DNA of 64,000 nt from Nageia nagi (taxonomy: Eukaryota; Pinophyta), in NCBI GenBank assembly GCA_050084985.1, contig JBITNC010000001.1, positions 130,882,001 through 130,946,000 on the forward strand. Reading direction: 5' to 3'. Below are positions 58,977 to 64,000 of this stretch, piece after piece. Within the stretch, counting starts at the first letter, position 1, and each line of letters opens with the position of its first letter. Under the pieces are notes generated by a model. The model was not told where the DNA came from. It did no database searches and was given only the letters and a program-made list of their open reading frames with translations. The position numbers were made by a program, and so were the translations under genes.

Positions 58977-59385
58977 TGTTACGATGCTACAAATATGAAA
59001 AGGAAAATATTACAGAATTGAAATGAATATTGATTTGAAATAGGAAAATGATAACTATCTAGTGGAAATAATAGAGTATGCGTTGATAAATAGAACATGA
59101 ATTAGCAACAATAAGTAGATAAGGATAGAATTTTACTGAATAGTAACAAAATCATAGGTCGCTTCAAGGGGCTACCTCTTTACAACTCTAAAAGTGAAAA
59201 ATAATGTTCAAGATGCATTTCTCCACACACTTCTATCTATTTATAATAAACTAACCCTAACCCTAATAGTAATGAAAAATCGAGCCCCACCCTTACAATC
59301 ACAATATTACGATTTATAATATAGGTCAACAATTTAATAAAATACTAATACTAACATTAAAATGTTAGGATGTGGGATCCTAACA
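58977..59385 (-). repeat. Gypsy 5' LTR
   Basis: 409 bp, plus-strand TGTTACGATGC to GGATCCTAACA, same length as its partner at 53,469. Confidence 0.92.
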
Positions 59386-59390
59386 ATATA

Positions 59391-60990
59391 TGCATAATCT
59401 ACACTCATCAAATGAATACAATTAATTGAACATTTATGCACATCATATTCAATCAATTAGGCATTATTGAAAACATGCAAAAGGTGGGTTGCTTTTATCT
59501 ATCCCATACATTTTTTATTAGGTACAAGAAATATAGTATGAAAGAGCCAACGTCCATATGGGTAGGGTACGTAAGTCTGAGCATCACATTGGTACTACAA
59601 TGCATTACGATGTCATTGAGCGAAGAATTCTATAGTTTCTTCGACATGCCAATATTCCAATAAGACATAATTCCTGATGAAACATGATCATACTCCTAAT
59701 ACTCCTAAAAGCTTTTCATTGAATGAGATCCTTAGACGTGAGCAAGGTTCATTTTAAGAAAAAATTATAATTTCAAATTATATAAACAAAGGCTATTCCG
59801 ATTCACTTACGATTATGTGTATAGTAAAAATGTCTATTCCAAAAATCAAGAAAAATACTTATGGAAAAAAGGCTATCCAGAAAAAGAAAAATTTCTTGAA
59901 TATAACATTGATAACAATTCATATCATTGCAAGATTCAATTACTTAATTGATATATATTTACTTCTAGACAAACTTTTATATGTCTTACAAATCAATGGG
60001 TTTAAAAGGATGATAAAATAATCCTATCATATCCTATATACTTCCAAAATCCACCTTACTTCCCCAGGGTAGTTCTTCATAAGTCCTACTTTCAACTTGC
60101 TCTTTAGAACTAATAAAGTTATTTAGGGCATTGTATTAATTAATATGATTATGCATATTAATATCCTCCTAATGTATGCTTTAGATATATTAAAAGGGTC
60201 TGTAAATGTTTAAAACCTTTCCAATATCCAAATTTCCATGCTCTTTTGTGTATGGTGCTTATCGTGTACCCAGACCCACTTGGCATATTGTGTTTCTGTT
60301 AGGAGTTGTCTAGCTTCATTGGTTTTGGAATTCATTTTTCTTCTTTGTAAGGGACAATTTGGTTTTTTGTTCTAGACCAAGATGTGAACTAATTTAAGTT
60401 TTTAGTTTATTGATACTAAGCATGTTAGGAAAGTTTAGAGCATGGAAATATTCATCTCAAGAATAGAAGTGAATTTCTCTTCCCAGGGTATGTCAACTTC
60501 AAGGTCCATCAACAACACATTATATGCCAAGTGTGGACCATACAAATTGCAAAGTAAATAGGTTTATCCGTCATATTGGTCAAGTTCCGTCTCCTACTAC
60601 CAAATCAATATCTAAACCCAATTAATATATCTTCAAATAAGATAAGATTGCGATTAGAGCTTTTCCTTCCAAGTTTACCTATGGTGACAAAATGGCACCT
60701 AAATTCCATTTTAGTTCAGCTAAAGTTTAGGTTTTAGCTACTTTATTGTATAACAACTTTCCAAATTCCACTTAAAATATTGCAAAAAAAAAAAATATTC
60801 AATTTTATCTTGATCTTTGGAAAATGTTATTAATTTTATCTTGATCTTTGGAAAAACCGAGACATTCAAGGTAAATGAAGTAGAAAATATACTACATAAC
60901 TGTTAATGTTTCATTGTCTGATGCCTCAAATAATATAGTGGCACCATTGCCTAAGTTTAAACTAATGTAGCACTCAAGTAGAAACGCTAA
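59391..60990. other. Non-genic stretch with small duplications
   Basis: No supported gene. AATTTTATCTTGATCTTTGG plus AAAA is duplicated in tandem at 60,801-60,824 and 60,832-60,855. The block 60,335-60,480 resembles 61,515-61,625 (AATTTGxTTTTTxGTTCT, GAGCxTGxxxATATTCATC, CAAGAATxGAAGxGAA). Short frames at 59,436-59,663 and 59,815-60,021 have no domain. Confidence 0.55.
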
Positions 60991-60993
60991 TTA

Positions 60994-61457
60994 TTGGACT
61001 GTCGGGGTTTCGAATCGAGTCATTTTGACTTATTTAGATCAACACAATTACTAAACGAAATTGCAGAGGGGGCAAAGTCACGGGTGAAATTCAGAATCAG
61101 TTCAATGCGTTTCTCAAAAGGTAGGACGAAGGGAGACAAAAAAAGGAACCATACGAAAAAGTGTTGTCTATTTGTATCGGTGGTCTTTATTATCCATGGC
61201 CGTTCGATCAGGATTTTCTATTCTCGTGGGAAGACTTGAACGTGACCTGCCTTGCACCAGCGTTGATGTTTAACTATTACTACCTGCTTAAACGCTTCCA
61301 TTTAAGAAGCGCGATGAGGAAGCTTCCAATAATGGACAGAAAGATGTTCAGTAAGCTTCATCGCTTCTGGGATTCATTTTTCTGTGAGGACAGAGAGGAG
61401 CTTCAATACTTCAATCACGTTTCCACTGCTTCAGTAACACCCACCCACAAGGAATAG
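60994..61457 (+). other. Coding-like segment of unknown identity
   Basis: Two overlapping open frames (60,994-61,239 and 61,161-61,457) read as one protein-like text with a frame change near 61,160-61,180: LLNEIAEGAKSRVKFRISSM, KKRNHTKK, then LSICIGGLYYPWPFDQDFLF, SWEDLNVTCLAPALMFNYYY, LLKRFHLRSAMRKLPIMDRK and FWDSFFCEDREELQYF. The stop is at 61,457. GC content and CpG frequency are well above the element-filled part. I do not recognise the family. It could be an exon or the relic of a host gene, or the 3' flank of the P450 locus. An antisense reading offered nothing. Confidence 0.35.
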
Positions 61458-61658
61458 CTTGCAGGGGAGGAAGTGCTGGTTAAGACGTTGTTGTAGCCAT
61501 GGTAAGCACCTACTAAACAATATTTCCGTTGAAGGAATAATTTGTTTTTCGTTCTGCAAAGTTGAGAGCTTGCATATATTCATCACAAGAATGGAAGCGA
61601 ACGCTGGAGTTAAATAACTTGGGAATTGTAGTTGATTTATTGACCACGTTCATCTCCG

Positions 61659-62529
61659 TCAACGGTGATCCAGAGGCTCTTCCGATTTCTTTGGCTTCCT
61701 GGCAATGAGATCCATCGAATCTTCCATGGTCTGTCGAATCATCATGAGTTGAAGGACAGTAATTGGATTCTTAGGGGCCTCGTGCGCATTGATATTCATA
61801 TCCAGAAGAACATCAACCAAGTCCTTGCATGCCCCTTTTTCTTTCTCTGCATCTCTCCTACGCTCTAAGCGTTCGTCTATTACTTTCTCAGCGACACCAT
61901 CGAAAAGTTTGTGGACCTTGTTCAGCCGTCGCTTAACACCATGTAGGTCAAGCCAATCTAAGCATAGAATGACATCCCCAATGTTCAAAATCCCCGTCGA
62001 GGCGGAAATCTATTCTATTAGACCCTTAAAGCCCATAGACGTAGCACTAACGGGAAAATCTTGGTCAGTTAATTTCCTTCCCACCTGTATTTGCCAAGCA
62101 GTATCCGATGTGAAAGACGATATGCTTTTTCTCAAATTTGCGGTGACTCTCTACCTTGTTTGCTCTTCTCGGCTATACAAGTTATCATGTTCAGCACTTG
62201 TTCCATTCTCGCACCTTTAAAGGACTGGATTTTTTTGGGCGTCAGCGATTCTAACAAGCACAGCTTCCTTATGATTCTACAGTTAGCGCCAAATCAGCAA
62301 AGATAATGCCCTTGTAGTTATAACCTATGTATTTGCCTGCGGAACATTGAGGTCTATTGGGGAAAATCAAATCATGGGTTTTGAGAAACTCTTTCGCTGC
62401 CTCCCAAGAGGAAACCACAATCATCGGAAAAGAGCCGAATCTCATAAACATAATCGGACCGTATTGCTTCTCAAAAACACGATGAGGAAGGCTTTCCATC
62501 CGCCCGCCTCTTTGCTCAAGTAAAATCAA
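61659..62529 (-). pseudogene. A-type (CYP71-clan) cytochrome P450 relic, N-terminal half
   Basis: Minus strand. Segment 1 (62,529-62,269): SLPHRVFEKQYGPIMFMRFG, then PMIVVSSWEAAKEFLKTHDL and GKYIGYNYKGIIFA, the beta1/helix B-C region. A deletion of the PYGxYWRQM part follows. Segment 2, in another frame: RKLCLLESLTPKKIQSFKGA, then IAEKSKQ. Segment 3, after another shift: NLRKSISSFTSDTAWQIQVG and GRKLTDQDFP, one TAG stop, then LNIGDVILCLDWLDLHGVKR and LVDVLLDMN (open 61,988-61,659). P450s of this clan are ER-bound mono-oxygenases of specialised metabolism. The hydrophobic anchor, PPGP hinge, helix I oxygen-binding motif, ExxR and heme Cys are all absent. Confidence 0.85.
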
Positions 62530-62660
62530 ACCCTCAAAACTCCCAACAAAAACATAATTGCTAAAACCCTCCCAGCTTCACAAACACCAAAAGCAAACCC
62601 TAGGCGTCAAAACGCTGACTCGAGCTGCTCCTTGACCCTTCAACCTTCCTCAACGTCCCT

Positions 62661-62670
62661 CTTTTTATAA
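62661..62670 (-). promoter_or_regulatory. TATA box upstream of the P450 relic
   Basis: TTATAAAAAG on the minus strand, about 130 bp upstream of the first P450-like codons, in a CpG-containing stretch. Spacing suits the original promoter of the gene. Confidence 0.5.
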
Positions 62671-62799
62671 CGCGACATGCATGCGCAGTCACCAATGCCT
62701 GCGTTAAGAGTCGATGCTCCTCCTCCATCGTTGGATACGGCCAGAAATACGATCCGTGTCATGCATGGATAGCAATTAGTAACCATTGGATTTATTCTC

Positions 62800-64000
62800 A
62801 AGAGAGCCACGGATCGGTTTCATCCGAATGTGAAATTTTATTTAGCAAATAAAATTTTGAGGGGCACTCTCACTTTAGAAAAAATAATTATTAATGCTAA
62901 AATGTTTGGCATTTAAAATTTGGGTGATTTTTTATTGTAATTTTTTGGCTATCTTAATTTTAATTTTTTTGAAGATTGAATATTTTAATTTCATTTTTTT
63001 TAAATGATTCTATATTTTTGAGTATTTAATTAGAGAATAAAATTTCTTATTATAAAATTTTGGGAATTTAAAAAAATATTTTACTTCTCAAATTATTTTA
63101 GAAATTCTAAAAATAACCATTTTCAAAAAATCCAAAGTTCAAAAAAAACCATAGACGTGAGCTAACACCTTAAATACCCAGCAGTGCCAGCTGATTATAG
63201 ATCTTACAAAACTCGTTCCATGCAACATTAAACATCATAGCTGACAGTGTACTTGTAGAACTCCAGGTGTATAGATCTGTAGGTTAATGTTTAAATCCTT
63301 CTAAATCGTAGAAGTAGATTCTATTGCTTAACAAAATGCAACATTTAATTTTTTTTGTCAGTTGCTCGAATAGAAGTGAAGTATTCCGAGAGTTTTTGAT
63401 CTATTCTTTACCTTTTTTCGATCCACAAAATCTACGTAGACAGTGCGCCAACAATGTAAACTGTAACTAAAGGTATGCGGCAGTTCTACCCAGCCTTTCG
63501 AAGAGCGGCAACAGCTAGAATTTGGTCTCCCATACCTATTTCCTAACCGCATATTTCAGTACTATTTTTTCCTTAGGGCAAGTAAGAATGAAAAAGAGGA
63601 AATTTGGGCACTATCTGATTCACCCGATTAACCTTGTGTTGTTTTTCAAAACGGTATCTCTAATCTTTAGAATATTTATGTTCCAGTTTATAAACCTTAA
63701 ACGCATCTTTTGCATATGTATAGACGTGCGTTTATTTGATAATCTGTAACTTCTAAGATCCCCCTTTTGAAAAAGATCTGCTGTCACAACTGTGGATCCA
63801 GAAACCTCACAAACATTTTATTAAAATTATAATTAATTGAGATACATTGAAGTGGAAAGATACACAGAGCATTTCGATTACTAGATTTGAATTGGTATGC
63901 TTTTTAAGTCTTTCAACGATTGCATATAAAATAGAGAATTTTTGTTATTGGAAAAAAAGGTACACCTGAAATTGGTGACAAAGTAGTGTAGAAACAGCGA
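62800..64000. other. Flank of P450 locus, no gene recognised
   Basis: 62,850-63,130 is AT-rich with T/A runs. 63,400-63,560 is CpG-containing and has a 64-codon minus-strand frame (63,552-63,358) without recognisable domain. The remainder to 64,000 shows nothing I can name. Confidence 0.5.

Larger units (their letters stand above)
53469..59385 (-). mobile_element. Complete Gypsy chromovirus LTR retrotransposon
   Basis: 5,917 bp, minus strand. Two 409-bp LTRs (53,469-53,877 and 58,977-59,385), TGTTA...TAACA, are flanked by a perfect target duplication ATATA (53,464-53,468 and 59,386-59,390). The primer-binding site lies just inside the right LTR and a polypurine tract just inside the left LTR. 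Minus-strand order is gag with zinc knuckle, protease, RT, RNase H, integrase with zinc-binding head, chromodomain-like end, which is the Gypsy (Ty3) order. By my count the LTRs differ at about 42 positions, near 10 percent. Many stops. Confidence 0.95.

Noticed and set aside
1-64000. CRISPR array, bacterial operon or organelle insertion
   Set aside because: No regularly spaced identical repeats, no prokaryotic gene organisation, and no recognisable plastid or mitochondrial genes were seen on either strand.

Overview
This is nuclear DNA from a plant, very probably a seed plant with a large repeat-laden genome. The evidence is Copia and chromodomain Gypsy LTR retrotransposons primed by initiator-Met tRNA, plant-type LINEs, a plant mobile domain (PMD) coding relic and an A-type cytochrome P450 relic. 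AT-rich composition, sparse genes and old, nested, barely purged elements would fit a conifer or other gymnosperm, but that is inference. I see no intact protein-coding gene. Almost every recognisable coding region is a decayed transposable element.

Layout. 1-316: Copia pol scrap. 430-905: antisense scrap of the 3' noncoding part of the same Copia family, adjoining a minus-strand PMD pseudogene (966-2,350). 2.35-11.2 kb: AT-rich non-genic DNA with a (TG)23 microsatellite, a solo LTR (6,601-7,102, same family as the 14.5 kb Copia) and a 35-bp tandem duplication. 11.7-20.66 kb: a LINE (ORF1, endonuclease, reverse transcriptase) split by a complete Copia element, family A (14,505-20,264; LTRs about 0.5 kb; target duplication CTTGT). 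20.9-23.0 kb: unidentified minus-strand coding relic. 23.4-23.8 kb: decayed minisatellite.

24.4-43.6 kb is best read as two diverged copies of one roughly 3-kb stretch (non-coding DNA, a 210-bp LTR with a reversed primer-binding site, then LINE ORF1). Copy 1 is interrupted by an 896-bp insertion (24,557-25,452, 9-bp target duplication) and by Copia family C (25,632-30,135, target duplication GAATA, no 3' LTR). Copy 2 is interrupted by a minus-strand Copia family E (34,754-42,919), which itself holds a plus-strand Copia fragment. The LINE following copy 2 continues with endonuclease, RT and zinc-binding remnants to about 45.7 kb.

46.2-47.9 kb: a second unidentified coding relic. 51.4-52.5 kb: five diverged tandem units of about 250 bp, ending in a SINE-like insertion (52,524-52,783) flanked by TTGAGTAAT. 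53,469-59,385: a complete minus-strand Gypsy chromovirus with 409-bp LTRs and target duplication ATATA. From about 61.0 kb the composition changes to CpG-containing, gene-like DNA with a coding-like plus-strand segment and a truncated, frameshifted minus-strand P450 with a TATA box still upstream.

How the parts relate: nothing forms a working pathway. The order of events can be read from nesting: LINE before Copia A; duplicated unit before Copia C, Copia E and the 896-bp insertion; tandem array before the SINE. In the elements many premature stops are TAG or TGA where CAG or TGG is expected, the pattern expected from deamination of methylated cytosine. By eye the LTR pairs of Copia A and the Gypsy each differ by roughly 9-10 percent, so both are old.
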